Origin: Actinopolyspora mzabensis | GTDB lineage: Bacteria > Actinomycetota > Actinomycetes > Mycobacteriales > Pseudonocardiaceae | Assembly: GCF_900101095.1 (NCBI RefSeq) | Contig: NZ_FNFM01000007.1 | Location: 62,001 to 126,000 of the forward strand | Length of the DNA stretch: 64,000 nucleotides | Direction of reading: 5' to 3' | Shown here: one piece after another, positions 9,985-18,211 of the stretch | Numbering within the stretch: position 1 is the stretch's first letter | Layout of the letters: each line of letters starts with the position of its first letter | Made by a program: the position numbers and the translations under genes | The notes under the pieces: generated by a model | Databases searched by the model: none | What the model saw: only the letters and a program-made list of their open reading frames with translations | Told to the model about the DNA's origin: nothing

Positions 9985-10980
9985 CTAGTAGGTCCGGGCG
10001 TCGGTAGTGACCCCGGTGGCAACGGCGGTGCCGGTGCGCCGGAACTCGCTGGGGGTGATGCCGCGGATACGTTTGAACGCTGCGCTGAACCCGAACGCGT
10101 CGGAGTAGCCGACAGTGCGGGCGATTTCGGCGATGGTGGCCGCCTTGCGGTCGGTAAGCAGGTCGGCCGCGAGGGTCATGCGCCAGCATGTGAGGTAGGT
10201 CAGGGGTGGTTCGCCGACCATGTCGGCGAACCGTTTCGCCAGCGTAGCGCGCGACACTCCGCACCGGTCGGCCAGCGAGGAGACCGTCCACGGCGCCGCC
10301 GGTTCGGCGTGCAGCAGTCGTAGGGCGTGGCCGACCACCGAGTCGCGGTGCGCGGCGTACCACGCCGGCGGCTCGCCGCCAGGCCGGTCGAACCACTCGC
10401 GCAGCGAGCACACCAGCATCCAGTCCAGCAGCCGGTCGAGCACGACCTGCTGGCCGGGCGCGTCGACGGCGACCTCGGCGGCCAGGAGGTCCCGCACGGC
10501 GTCGGCCGTGCCGCCGGGTGCGACGCGCAGGACGGCGGGCAGCGCATCCAGCAGCCGACGGCCGATCTCGCCCCGTACTGGGTAGGCGCCGACGACCAGT
10601 GTCGTCGCGTCTGCCGAGTCGCCCGCGCCGCAGTCGTTCCAGCCGAGCCGGTGCAGGGTCCCGCCCTGCTCGGGCGTCGCGCAGTGCTCGCCGCACTCGA
10701 TCGGCTCGGCCTCGGTTCCGATCTCGTCGACGAAGGAGAACCGCGCGGGGCCCCGCATGATCACCGTGTCACCGGGTGCGAGGTGCTCGGGCGGGCAACC
10801 CTCCGGAACGATCCACCCGGATCCTTCAAGCACGGTGCACAGGGTCAGCGGGGCGCCGTCCACGAAGAGCAACGACCAGGGCGCGGACAGCGTCGAGCTG
10901 CCGAACAGTGACCCCTGAGCTCGTACACCACGGAACAGATCAGCGAAGGCGTCCACTCCCGCGAGGTTAGACGAATACAC
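9985..10980 (-). CDS. AraC-family transcriptional regulator with N-terminal cupin domain
   Basis: Predicted DNA-binding regulator. Residues about 10-190 form the cupin-type sensor of the AraC_binding/Cupin_6 group, and residues about 215-315 hold two helix-turn-helix motifs ([18 protein letters not shown] and [20 protein letters not shown]) followed by GITPSEFRR, the AraC signature. It is divergent from an oxidoreductase whose ATG is 58 nt away, so that gene is its likely target. The start is uncertain: GTG at 10980 has GGGAGAGAGG upstream, whereas GTG at 10956 matches the usual family start ([10 protein letters not shown]). This pair is not part of the conserved ruv region. Confidence 0.88.
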   Translation of the reverse strand: MYSSNLAGVDAFADLFRGVRAQGSLFGSSTLSAPWSLLFVDGAPLTLCTVLEGSGWIVPEGCPPEHLAPGDTVIMRGPARFSFVDEIGTEAEPIECGEHCATPEQGGTLHRLGWNDCGAGDSADATTLVVGAYPVRGEIGRRLLDALPAVLRVAPGGTADAVRDLLAAEVAVDAPGQQVVLDRLLDWMLVCSLREWFDRPGGEPPAWYAAHRDSVVGHALRLLHAEPAAPWTVSSLADRCGVSRATLAKRFADMVGEPPLTYLTCWRMTLAADLLTDRKAATIAEIARTVGYSDAFGFSAAFKRIRGITPSEFRRTGTAVATGVTTDARTY

Positions 10981-11012
10981 AGGCGATCGAGCCTCTCTCC
11001 CATGTATTCGTC
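10970..11012. promoter_or_regulatory. Inverted repeat in the AraC/oxidoreductase divergent promoter
   Basis: Perfect 10-bp arms GACGAATACA (10970-10979) and TGTATTCGTC (11003-11012) are separated by 23 bp in the only intergenic space between the two divergent genes. This is a candidate operator for the AraC regulator. The left arm overlaps the distal GTG start, which slightly favours the start at 10956. Confidence 0.5.
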
Positions 11013-11038
11013 AGAGACGGTGCCGTTGAATCGCTGCC

Positions 11039-11635
11039 ATGCACAGTCTGGTAGTCGTCGCCCATCCCGACCCCGAGTCGCTGACACATGGGCTCGGCCG
11101 TGAGGTGACCGCCGCCCTCTCCGGCGACGGCAGGTCCGCCGAACTGGCCGACCTCTCGGCCGAGGCTTTCGATCCCCGGTTCACCACAGCCGACCTGCTG
11201 CACTACCGCGGCGAGGGGCCCACACCACCGGATGTCGTGCGTGAGCAAGCACGATTGGATCGCACCCAGCAGCTGGCGCTGGTCTTCCCGGTGTACTGGT
11301 GGTCCATGCCAGCTCTGCTCAAGGGCTGGATCGACCGGGTATTCATCAACGACTGGGCCTTCGAGTACTCCCCAGGCGGACGCCTAGCCCCCAAGCTCGA
11401 CCAACTGAACGTGCACCTACTGGCCGTGGCAGGTGGCGATGCGGACGGCTACGAACGCCATGGCTATACCAACGCAATCCGGACTCAGATCGACCACGGC
11501 ATCTTCGGGTTCTGCGGCGCTAACATCGCCTCGAGTCGCATCGTGTACGACTCCGAAACCACTCCGGCCGAGGTGCTCACAGCGGAGGTGAACTCCACTG
11601 TGGAACATATCTTGACACTGGCACCAGCGCTCTGA
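11039..11635 (+). CDS. NAD(P)H dehydrogenase (quinone)-like flavoprotein
   Basis: Predicted FMN- or FAD-dependent oxidoreductase of the flavodoxin-like NQO1/MdaB/KefF family, which reduces quinones or other electrophiles. The 198-residue protein starts with the flavin-phosphate loop VVVAHPDPESLTHGLG and contains FPVYWWSMPALLKGWIDRVF, the flavin-contact and dimer signature of the family. It is divergent from the AraC regulator, suggesting induction by a quinone-like or electrophilic compound. There is no clear ribosome-binding site. The next 299 nt (11636-11934) hold no gene; near 11818-11848 there is a short imperfect tandem duplication of GGGTATCCGG. Confidence 0.88.
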   Translation: MHSLVVVAHPDPESLTHGLGREVTAALSGDGRSAELADLSAEAFDPRFTTADLLHYRGEGPTPPDVVREQARLDRTQQLALVFPVYWWSMPALLKGWIDRVFINDWAFEYSPGGRLAPKLDQLNVHLLAVAGGDADGYERHGYTNAIRTQIDHGIFGFCGANIASSRIVYDSETTPAEVLTAEVNSTVEHILTLAPAL

Positions 11636-11934
11636 CCAAAGGTCCAAACAGCCAGAGCAGTCCCGACCCGCCAGCCCCACCAGGAAGGCGGTCGCCTCGA
11701 CGTACAAGAGCGTGAACAGCGGGGAAGCGAGGGGCACCGGTTGGCAAGCGATACCAGTCGGCTCCCTGCCGCCGCTCGGCCAGGGGATCAGGGGGCGTGC
11801 TCGTCGGGGACCGTCTCCGGCTGGGGGTATCCGGCTCGGGGTATCCGGTTCGGTCACGGCACGTATTCACGCAGCGGACGCGCGATCGTGTCCAACGATT
11901 TTCGGACCGCTCGGCGGATTCGGCGGCGAGGTTC

Positions 11935-12444
11935 TCAGGCGCCGTCGTGACCGGGTCTCCAGCTCTCCGGAGCACCACTTCGGGTCAGCACCGGCTGGTA
12001 GTCGGCGAACCCCTCGGGAGCGCGCTCCGACCAGGGGAACAGCCCGGTGTCGGGGGTGGGCAACAGCAGTTGCAGCGCGGGGAAGTCGTCGTCGCCGTGG
12101 ACCAGCATCGCGCTTCCCAGGTATTCCGGGTAGTACATCCCGGCCACGCGTTCGAAGGTGACGGGCTGTTCGGCCAGGAAGCCCTCGTAGAGCCTGCCGG
12201 GGATGAACCGCTCGCCACGGCCGACGCGTGCCACGTAGGTGTCCACCACGCTCCGGCCCACCTGCTCGGGCAGCCCGATCACCACGAGCTCCGGTTTGCC
12301 GAACCGCCGCCACGCACCCACCGAGAAGGAGTACGGCGCGTGGTCCTCCTCCTCGGGAACGTGCAGCACGGCCGCGCCGTACCGCTCCGAGGTGTCCACC
12401 AACCAGCGTCGCAGTCCCTCCGTCGAGCTCGCCGTCCCGGTCAT
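11935..12444 (-). CDS. DUF4262 domain protein
   Basis: Uncharacterised cytosolic protein of 169 residues matching the DUF4262 family by its pattern: an N-terminal helix, HAPYSFSVGAWRRFGKPELV, VRGERF-like basic segment and the late PALQLLLPTPDTGLFPW. No catalytic role is established. ATG at 12444 and GTG at 12447 share the upstream AGAGG; either could be used. It stands alone between two non-conserved stretches and is not part of the surrounding ruv/yebC block. Confidence 0.8.
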   Translation of the reverse strand: MTGTASSTEGLRRWLVDTSERYGAAVLHVPEEEDHAPYSFSVGAWRRFGKPELVVIGLPEQVGRSVVDTYVARVGRGERFIPGRLYEGFLAEQPVTFERVAGMYYPEYLGSAMLVHGDDDFPALQLLLPTPDTGLFPWSERAPEGFADYQPVLTRSGAPESWRPGHDGA

Positions 12445-12602
12445 CACGTGTCACCTCTTCGTCGACGGGTCCCTTCGCGGCGCGACCGCGCGTACCCGGC
12501 GAGCGCCGCGTCGGGGGCGAAGCCTAGTTCACAGGTGCACGCCGGGGACATGCCCTCGTCGCTCCTGGAACGCGAAGTTCGACGGAAGACACGGACGATC
12601 TT

Positions 12603-12624
12603 GACTTCGAGTTCACTCGAAGTC
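12603..12624. promoter_or_regulatory. Perfect palindrome upstream of the methyltransferase
   Basis: Arms GACTTCGAG (12603-12611) and CTCGAAGTC (12616-12624) surround TTCA in the 335-nt divergent space between the DUF4262 and methyltransferase genes. It could be an operator or a leader hairpin; nothing else is recognised in this gap. Confidence 0.4.
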
Positions 12625-12779
12625 GCATGCTCGGTGGTGCCGCGCAAGAAGGCGAAACCGGGCGGGAACGACGCACCGGTCACGGAACCCCACCGCGCAA
12701 CCACGTGTCGGCCACACACCGGGCAACACAAACCGGGCAACACCCGAGCCGGGGACGAACGGACGAGTGGGAGAGCATC

Positions 12780-13409
12780 ATGGAGACTTCGATCTCGCGG
12801 GATCACTTCGAGCGGGCCTACCAGGAGGGGGACCCGCCGTGGGTGATCGGCGGCCCCCAACCCGCGATCGTCGAACTGGAACGGCAGGGGTGGATCGGGG
12901 GTTCGGTCCTGGATCCCGGCTGCGGCGCGGGAGAGCACACCATCCTGCTGACCGAGCTCGGTTACGAGGTGCTCGGCGTGGACCGTTCCCGAACGGCCGT
13001 GTCTCGGGCACGGGACAACGCGGCCGAACGCGGGGTGGCCGCGCGCTTCGAGGTGGCCGACGCGTTCGATCTCGGCACCGAACCGCGGTTCGACACCGTC
13101 GTGGACAGCGCCCTGCTGCACGTGTTCGACGAAACCGAGCGGCGCGACTACACCCGAAGCCTGCACGCGGTGTGCGGACCGGGAGCGGTGGTGCACGTGC
13201 TCGCGCTGTCGGACATCGAGGACGCGGGCGGGCCGCGCCTGAGCGCCGAGCAGGTGCGGGGTTCGTTCGGTGCGGGTTGGCTCGTCGAGTCGTTGCGACC
13301 CGATGTCTACCGGGGGATCGCGAACGAGGAGTACGCCGCCCGATTCGACGCCTCGCCCGACGAGCAGGTCGACACGGCGGCCTGGCTGGCACGGGTCCGC
13401 AGGCTCTGA
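12780..13409 (+). CDS. Class I SAM-dependent methyltransferase
   Basis: Predicted methyltransferase of 209 residues with the SAM-binding motif I VLDPGCGAGEHTILL (about 41-55), the acidic end of strand 2 in LGVDRS, and motif IV-like DTVVDSALLHVF. The substrate is unknown; the compact size and DPGCGAGEHT form resemble small tellurite-resistance or thiopurine-type methyltransferases. I chose ATG at 12780, preceded by GGGAGAG; the frame extends upstream to 12627 without conserved residues. It converges on yebC. Confidence 0.85.
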   Translation: METSISRDHFERAYQEGDPPWVIGGPQPAIVELERQGWIGGSVLDPGCGAGEHTILLTELGYEVLGVDRSRTAVSRARDNAAERGVAARFEVADAFDLGTEPRFDTVVDSALLHVFDETERRDYTRSLHAVCGPGAVVHVLALSDIEDAGGPRLSAEQVRGSFGAGWLVESLRPDVYRGIANEEYAARFDASPDEQVDTAAWLARVRRL

Positions 13410-13501
13410 GCGTTCGCGGGCACCGTGCCGGGACCCGACCCGCCCGACCGCTCCCCTCGTACGGATCCCGCCGCACGCACGGGCCGCCGTCGAGCACGCA
13501 C

Positions 13502-13535
13502 GGGAACTCCCGGACCACGCTGTCCGGAAGTTCCC
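13502..13535. terminator. Bidirectional terminator between methyltransferase and yebC
   Basis: A 14-bp stem with one mismatch (13502-13515 with 13522-13535, GGGAACT...AGTTCCC) has a 6-nt loop and lies immediately beyond the yebC stop in the convergent gap. Confidence 0.65.
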
Positions 13536-13539
13536 CGGG

Positions 13540-14292
13540 TCACGCCGAGACCTGGGCCATGACCTCGTCGCTGACGTCGAAGTTCGAGTAGACGTTCTGC
13601 ACGTCGTCGCAGTCCTCCAGCACGTCGATGAGCTTGAAGACCTTGCGCGCGCCCTCGCTGTCCAGCGGCACGTTGACCGACGGCAGGAAGCTGGGCTCAG
13701 CGGAGTCGTACTCGATGCCCTCGGCCTGCAGGGCCTTGCGGACCGGCACGAGGTCGCTGGGCTGGCAGAGGATCTCGTAGTTCTCACCGAGGTCCTCGAT
13801 CTCCTCGGCACCCGCCTCCAGCACGGCGCCCAGGACGTCCTCCTCGCTGAGACCGTTCTTGGGCAGGATCACCACGCCACGTCGGTTGAACAGGTAGGCC
13901 ACCGACCCGGCGTCGGCCATCGAACCGCCGTGCTTGTTCATGGCGGTGCGCACATCGCCCGCCGCGCGGTTGCGATTGTCGGTCAGGCACTCGATCAGCA
14001 CGGCCACCCCGTTGGGGGCGTAGCCCTCGTACATGACCGTCTCCCAGTCGGCGCCGCCCGCTTCCTCACCGGCGCCGCGCTTGCGGGCGCGCTCGATGTT
14101 GTCCTGCGGTACCGAGGACTTGCGCGCCTTCTGCATGGCGTCGTACAGCGTGGGGTTGGCCTCCGGGTCGCCCCCACCCGTACGCGCGGCGACCTCGATG
14201 TTCTTGGTCAGCTTCGCGAAGAGCTTGCCGCGCTTGGCGTCGAGGGCGGCCTTCTTGTGCTTGGTCGTGGCCCACTTGGAGTGGCCGCTCAT
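13540..14292 (-). CDS. yebC: YebC/PmpR family protein
   Basis: Cytosolic protein of 250 residues. Its start [20 protein letters not shown] and the segments [21 protein letters not shown] and [20 protein letters not shown] are diagnostic of YebC. The family was annotated as a transcriptional regulator; members have more recently been linked to relief of ribosome stalling. Its start overlaps the pdxT stop in an ATGA, so it is translated with pdxT, as in other actinobacteria. Confidence 0.95.
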   Translation of the reverse strand: MSGHSKWATTKHKKAALDAKRGKLFAKLTKNIEVAARTGGGDPEANPTLYDAMQKARKSSVPQDNIERARKRGAGEEAGGADWETVMYEGYAPNGVAVLIECLTDNRNRAAGDVRTAMNKHGGSMADAGSVAYLFNRRGVVILPKNGLSEEDVLGAVLEAGAEEIEDLGENYEILCQPSDLVPVRKALQAEGIEYDSAEPSFLPSVNVPLDSEGARKVFKLIDVLEDCDDVQNVYSNFDVSDEVMAQVSA

Positions 14293-14993
14293 GTCTCCTC
14301 CGTGGTATCAGGTCGTACCGGGCCGGTATGCCCGCTGTTCTCGTTGATCATCCGCACGAACAGCCGGTGCACGCGGTCGTCACCGTTGACCAGCTCGGGA
14401 TGGAAAGCCGTGGCGAGCACCGGTCCCTGTCGAACCGCGACGATGGTACCCGCACCCGTCTCCCCGGGTCGTCCGTCCGGCGGGCCGGCGGGGGAAGGCA
14501 CACCGGCCAGCACGGTCACATCGGCGCCCGCTTTCTCGACGAGCGGGGCCCGAATGAACACGGCGCGCAACGCCGGGCCTTCGATCCCGGCGAAGTCGAG
14601 CTCCGCCTCGAAGGAATCCACCTGCCGCCCGAAGGCGTTGCGTCGGACGACCACGTCCAGCGCTCCCAACGAGCGGACGCCGGGACTGCCCCGAACCTCG
14701 GGGCGGTCGTCGAGCACGCTGTCCGCGAGCAGCACCATGCCCGCGCAGGACCCGTAGGCGGGCATGCCCTCCCGTAGCCGCGCACGCAGCGGCTCGAAGA
14801 GTTCGAAGGTGTCCAACAGCCGCGTCATGGTGGTCGACTCCCCGCCCGGCAGCACCAGGGCGTCCACCCGGGCGAGCTCCTCGGGGCGCCGCACCGGGCA
14901 CGCGGTCACCCCGATGCGCCGCAACGCGGCGAGATGTTCGGCTACGCCACCCTGCAGGGCGAGCACACCGACGACCGGTTGAGCTGGGTTCAC
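14289..14993 (-). CDS. pdxT: Pyridoxal 5'-phosphate synthase glutaminase subunit PdxT
   Basis: Class I glutaminase that feeds ammonia to PdxS for de novo vitamin B6 synthesis. The 234-residue protein shows the start [15 protein letters not shown], the oxyanion strand [11 protein letters not shown], the nucleophile Cys in [10 protein letters not shown] (near residue 83), and the His/Glu pair in ATAFHPEL near 198-203. The C-terminal 25 residues extend beyond the usual family end. The start is GTG with a weak ribosome-binding site. Unusually, pdxS is not adjacent: azlD, azlC and an XRE regulator lie between. Confidence 0.95.
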   Translation of the reverse strand: MNPAQPVVGVLALQGGVAEHLAALRRIGVTACPVRRPEELARVDALVLPGGESTTMTRLLDTFELFEPLRARLREGMPAYGSCAGMVLLADSVLDDRPEVRGSPGVRSLGALDVVVRRNAFGRQVDSFEAELDFAGIEGPALRAVFIRAPLVEKAGADVTVLAGVPSPAGPPDGRPGETGAGTIVAVRQGPVLATAFHPELVNGDDRVHRLFVRMINENSGHTGPVRPDTTEET

Positions 14994-15161
14994 ACCACGA
15001 TTGTCCGGCAGTGGCGCGCACGGGCAACGTCCGGGTCAGGTCCGTCCGGCCGCCGTGCCCGCTCCATGTCGGTTCTCGCGCGTGGGCGGTGACCGCACCG
15101 TTCCGGCGAGCGGGCGGCCCTCCCGCGCCGTGGCGGTACTGCCCGCGAGCCCTCGCCGCGC

Positions 15162-15461
15162 TCACAGGGCGCGCAGTCCGGCCGTGACACCGGCCGCGAC
15201 GAGCACGACGATCACGAAGGGCGCCCTGCGCCATGCCAGCACACCGCCCACGAGCACCCCGACCACGCGGGGCCAGCCCGCGAACGAGCCCGACTCGTAG
15301 CACGCGCTGACGGTCACGAACGCGGCGAGCAGCGTCACCGCGGCCACGGAGAGCAGCCACCTGCCGCGTTCGGAGATGTGCAGTCTGCCGCGCAGCAGGG
15401 GCCCCGCCGCACGCATCGCGTAGGTTCCGGCGGCCAGTGCCAGTACCAGGCCGAGTGTCAT
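15162..15461 (-). CDS. azlD: AzlD-type branched-chain amino acid transport protein
   Basis: Small integral membrane protein of 99 residues with four predicted helices, starting MTLGLVLALAAGTYAMRAAGPLL, the typical AzlD N-terminus. It works with AzlC in the two-component exporter family LIV-E, known for branched-chain amino acid or analogue export. Its start overlaps the azlC stop in an ATGA. The 168 nt after it, before pdxT, hold no gene. Confidence 0.9.
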   Translation of the reverse strand: MTLGLVLALAAGTYAMRAAGPLLRGRLHISERGRWLLSVAAVTLLAAFVTVSACYESGSFAGWPRVVGVLVGGVLAWRRAPFVIVVLVAAGVTAGLRAL

Positions 15462-16183
15462 ACCGATTCCCCCTCCGAGACGTCGGCTCCCCGCCTCACG
15501 CGTGGCACGGGCAGCAGGGCGGCGGCGGTGCCGAGCAGCGCGACCAGCACCGCGAGCCCCTCGTCCAGCAGTGGGACGGTGAGCACGGCGAGCAGGCAGC
15601 CGAGCAGCACGGCACGTGCGGTCGGGCGATCGCGCACGGCGGGCAGCACGAGGGTGAGCAGTCCGGCGGGCAGTGCGGCGTCCAGCCCGAGCAGCTGGGG
15701 ATCGCCGAGGCCGCGTCCCAGCAGCCCACCCAGCAGCACCGAGGGCGCCCAGACGGCGTAGAGCGTGGTTCCGGCCACCCAGTAGGCGCGTCGCCTGCGC
15801 CGCGGCTCGGATTCGGCCAGCGCGAACGCCACGGCCTCGTCGACCAGCAGGTGACTCCCGACCAGTCTGCGTCCGAGACCGCCGTCGAGGACGTCACCCA
15901 TCGCCAGTCCGTAGGGCAGGTGACGGGCGTTGAGCAGCCAGCCGCCCAGCAGCACGGTCAGCGGCGCGGCTCCGGCGGTGGCCAGGCCCACGACCAGGAA
16001 CTCGGAACCACCGGCGAAGACGAGCGCGGCCATCACGGTGACCAGCCACAACGGAGCACCACTCGAGACCGCGATGGCTCCCAGCGAGGCCCCGACCACG
16101 ATCAGCGCCAGGGCCATGGAAGCCACGGCGGGCAGCAGTCGAGCGGTGTCGGAGGCACGGTCCGTTCTTTTTGGCGAACGCAT
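15458..16183 (-). CDS. azlC: AzlC family membrane permease
   Basis: Large subunit of an AzlCD exporter, 241 residues with about seven membrane segments, and the family landmarks FAGGSEFLVVGL and NARHLPYGLAMG near 85-96. The substrate is probably a branched-chain amino acid or analogue. It is divergent from an XRE-cupin regulator 70 nt away, an arrangement commonly seen with azlCD. The ATG is preceded by AGGA. Its presence between pdxT and pdxS breaks an otherwise conserved neighbourhood. Confidence 0.92.
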   Translation of the reverse strand: MRSPKRTDRASDTARLLPAVASMALALIVVGASLGAIAVSSGAPLWLVTVMAALVFAGGSEFLVVGLATAGAAPLTVLLGGWLLNARHLPYGLAMGDVLDGGLGRRLVGSHLLVDEAVAFALAESEPRRRRRAYWVAGTTLYAVWAPSVLLGGLLGRGLGDPQLLGLDAALPAGLLTLVLPAVRDRPTARAVLLGCLLAVLTVPLLDEGLAVLVALLGTAAALLPVPRVRRGADVSEGESV

Positions 16184-16230
16184 CGTTTCCTACAATGAAC
16201 AAAACGAACTGCGTTCGTCAAGGCGAACGA
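16173..16230. promoter_or_regulatory. Operator-like repeats between azlC and its regulator
   Basis: The perfect palindrome ACGAACTGCGTTCGT lies at 16204-16218 and is flanked by two direct copies of GGCGAACG (16173-16180 and 16222-16229). The elements share the GAACG core and sit in the 70-nt divergent promoter, so they are the likely binding sites of the XRE-cupin regulator. Confidence 0.55.
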
Positions 16231-16253
16231 TCGGTAGTCCAGAAGGAACGGCT

Positions 16254-16814
16254 ATGCGGGGATCCGAGACCGAGGCGATCGAGACGATCTCGATCGCGCT
16301 GCGCCACCACCGCGAACGCGCGGGAATCTCGCTGTCCGAACTGGCGAAGCGAGCCGGAGTGGCCAAGTCGACGCTGTCGCAGCTGGAATCCGGGGAGGGA
16401 AACCCGGGAGTGGAGACGCTGTGGGCGCTGGCCGTCGCGTTGAACGTGCCGTTCAGCAGGCTCGTGGAGCTACCGACTCCCCATACCAGAGTGATCCGCG
16501 CGGGGCAGGCGCCCCGGATCCGGGCGGAACACTCCGGCTTCGCCGCGGGGCTGCTGTCCTCCTGCCCCGCTGGGGCGAGCCGGGACATCCACGAGATCGC
16601 CCTGGATGCCGGGGAGCTCCGGCGGGCGGAACCGCACCAGCCGGGCACGGTCGAACATCTGATCGTGGTGTCGGGCAGCATGCGCAGCGGCCCGGTCGAG
16701 GAGCCCGCCGAACTCGGCCCGGGGGACTACACCACGTTCTCCGGAGCGGTACCGCACGTCTACCAGGCGGTGAACGGCCCGACCACGGCGGTGCTGATCA
16801 TGGAGCACTCCTGA
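16254..16814 (+). CDS. XRE-family regulator with C-terminal cupin domain
   Basis: Predicted regulator of the divergent azlCD genes. The 186-residue protein has an N-terminal helix-turn-helix (ISLSELAKRAGVAKSTLSQLE, about 22-42) and a C-terminal cupin_2 sensor (about 110-180, with EHLIVVSGSMRSGPVEEPAE and GDYTTFSGAVPHVY). This architecture is common among amino-acid-responsive repressors. ATG at 16254 is preceded by AGAAGGAA; the frame extends upstream to 15930, but only antisense to azlC. It converges on pdxS. Confidence 0.92.
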   Translation: MRGSETEAIETISIALRHHRERAGISLSELAKRAGVAKSTLSQLESGEGNPGVETLWALAVALNVPFSRLVELPTPHTRVIRAGQAPRIRAEHSGFAAGLLSSCPAGASRDIHEIALDAGELRRAEPHQPGTVEHLIVVSGSMRSGPVEEPAELGPGDYTTFSGAVPHVYQAVNGPTTAVLIMEHS

Positions 16815-16913
16815 GCAGGCGCTCCTGGATCCGTGCGGGAAACCGCCCGCGGCAACGCCCGGCAAGCGGGCCGGATCCGGCAGGGCGGTTCCCCGACGTC
16901 TCGAAACGCGAGA

Positions 16914-17834
16914 TCACCAGCCGCGCTGGGCGTAGTGCTGCTCCTCCGGAAGCTCGTCGACGTTGATGCCGACCATCGCCTCGCCGAGTCCACGGGAGGC
17001 CTTCGCGACCAGCTCGGGGTCGTCGTAGAGGGTGGTGGCCTTGACGATGGCCTCGGCACGCGCGGCCGGGTCCCCCGACTTGAAGATGCCCGAGCCGACG
17101 AATACCCCCTCGGCACCCAGCCTGCGCATCATCACCGCGTCGGCCGGAGTCGCGATCCCGCCCGCGGTGAACAGCACCACCGGCAGCTCGCCGGTCCGCG
17201 CGACCTCGCGCACGAGCTCCACCGGCACCCGCAGTTCCTTCGCCGCGGCGTAGAGCTCGGTGCTGTCCAGCACCGACAGCCTGCGAATGTCCGCGCGGAT
17301 CCGTCGCATGTGCCGAGTCGCCTCGACCACGTTGCCGGTACCGGCCTCCCCCTTGGAGCGGATCATCGCCGCGCCCTCCGAGATCCGGCGCAACGCCTCG
17401 CCGAGGTTTGTCGCGCCGCACACGAACGGCACCGTGAAGGGCCACTTGTCGATGTGGTTGTCCTCGTCGGCGGGGGTGAGCACCTCGGACTCGTCAACGT
17501 AGTCCACCCCGATCGACTGCAGCACCTCGGCCTCGACGAAGTGGCCGATACGTGCCTTGGCCATGACCGGGATGGACACGGAACTCACGATGCCGTCGAT
17601 CATCTCGGGGTCGGACATCCGGGCGACACCCCCCTGGGAGCGGATGTCGGCGGGCACGCGTTCCAGCGCCATGACCGCGACCGCCCCCGCGTCCTCGGCG
17701 ATCCTCGCCTGTTCCGGCGTGACGACGTCCATGATCACGCCGCCCTTGAGCATTTCCGCCATGCCTCGCTTGACACCGTCTGTTCCGGTCGCCTGGGTGT
17801 TGGCGGACGGGCTGGTCGTGTCGCCGTTGGTCAC
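16914..17834 (-). CDS. pdxS: Pyridoxal 5'-phosphate synthase lyase subunit PdxS
   Basis: Condenses ribose 5-phosphate, glyceraldehyde 3-phosphate and ammonia into pyridoxal 5'-phosphate, in a dodecamer with PdxT. The 306-residue (beta/alpha)8 barrel shows [20 protein letters not shown], the catalytic-lysine strand [14 protein letters not shown] and PLVE-type phosphate loops ([24 protein letters not shown]). GTG at 17834 has AAAGGATC upstream; the frame continues to 17993 without conserved residues. Two TGACGTCA palindromes lie 133-158 nt upstream and may regulate it. Confidence 0.97.
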   Translation of the reverse strand: MTNGDTTSPSANTQATGTDGVKRGMAEMLKGGVIMDVVTPEQARIAEDAGAVAVMALERVPADIRSQGGVARMSDPEMIDGIVSSVSIPVMAKARIGHFVEAEVLQSIGVDYVDESEVLTPADEDNHIDKWPFTVPFVCGATNLGEALRRISEGAAMIRSKGEAGTGNVVEATRHMRRIRADIRRLSVLDSTELYAAAKELRVPVELVREVARTGELPVVLFTAGGIATPADAVMMRRLGAEGVFVGSGIFKSGDPAARAEAIVKATTLYDDPELVAKASRGLGEAMVGINVDELPEEQHYAQRGW

Positions 17835-17957
17835 GTTCGATCGATCCTTTCGCGCGGTTGACTCCCGGCACGGGCCTTCCGGGAAGAACTCGCCCCGAAC
17901 ACCGGCGGCGTGCCGACCGTCGTCCGAAGGGGTCGGCCGGGGCGCCCGCACACGGCC

Positions 17958-17993
17958 GGGCTTCCCTGACGTCACGGGCTTCCCTGACGTCAC
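17958..17993. repeat. Tandem 18-bp repeat carrying TGACGTCA palindromes
   Basis: The unit GGGCTTCCCTGACGTCAC occurs twice in perfect tandem (17958-17975 and 17976-17993). Each holds the 8-bp palindrome TGACGTCA, with centres 18 bp apart. It lies between the divergent pdxS and EF-G-like genes and could be an operator for either. Confidence 0.7.
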
Positions 17994-18211
17994 GGGGCCG
18001 CCGACACGCGCCGGGGGGCGACACCACCGAGCCTAGGGGCGGTCGGGGCACGGCGAACGGGCCACTGCGTGGCTTTCTCGCCAGTCCACTTTCGGTGCGC
18101 GAACGGCGCACGAGCCACCGTGCGCACGGGTTCGACCTTGCGGAGTCCTCCCAGCAGGTGTGTGCTCGGCACCACATCCGAGTCCGGTGTGCGACGCGGC
18201 AGGGGGCAGTG

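Noticed and set aside
12444-13811. 455-residue minus-strand open frame across the methyltransferase and the yebC end
   Set aside because: It lies opposite the methyltransferase gene and in another frame of yebC; composition is typical of a shadow frame.
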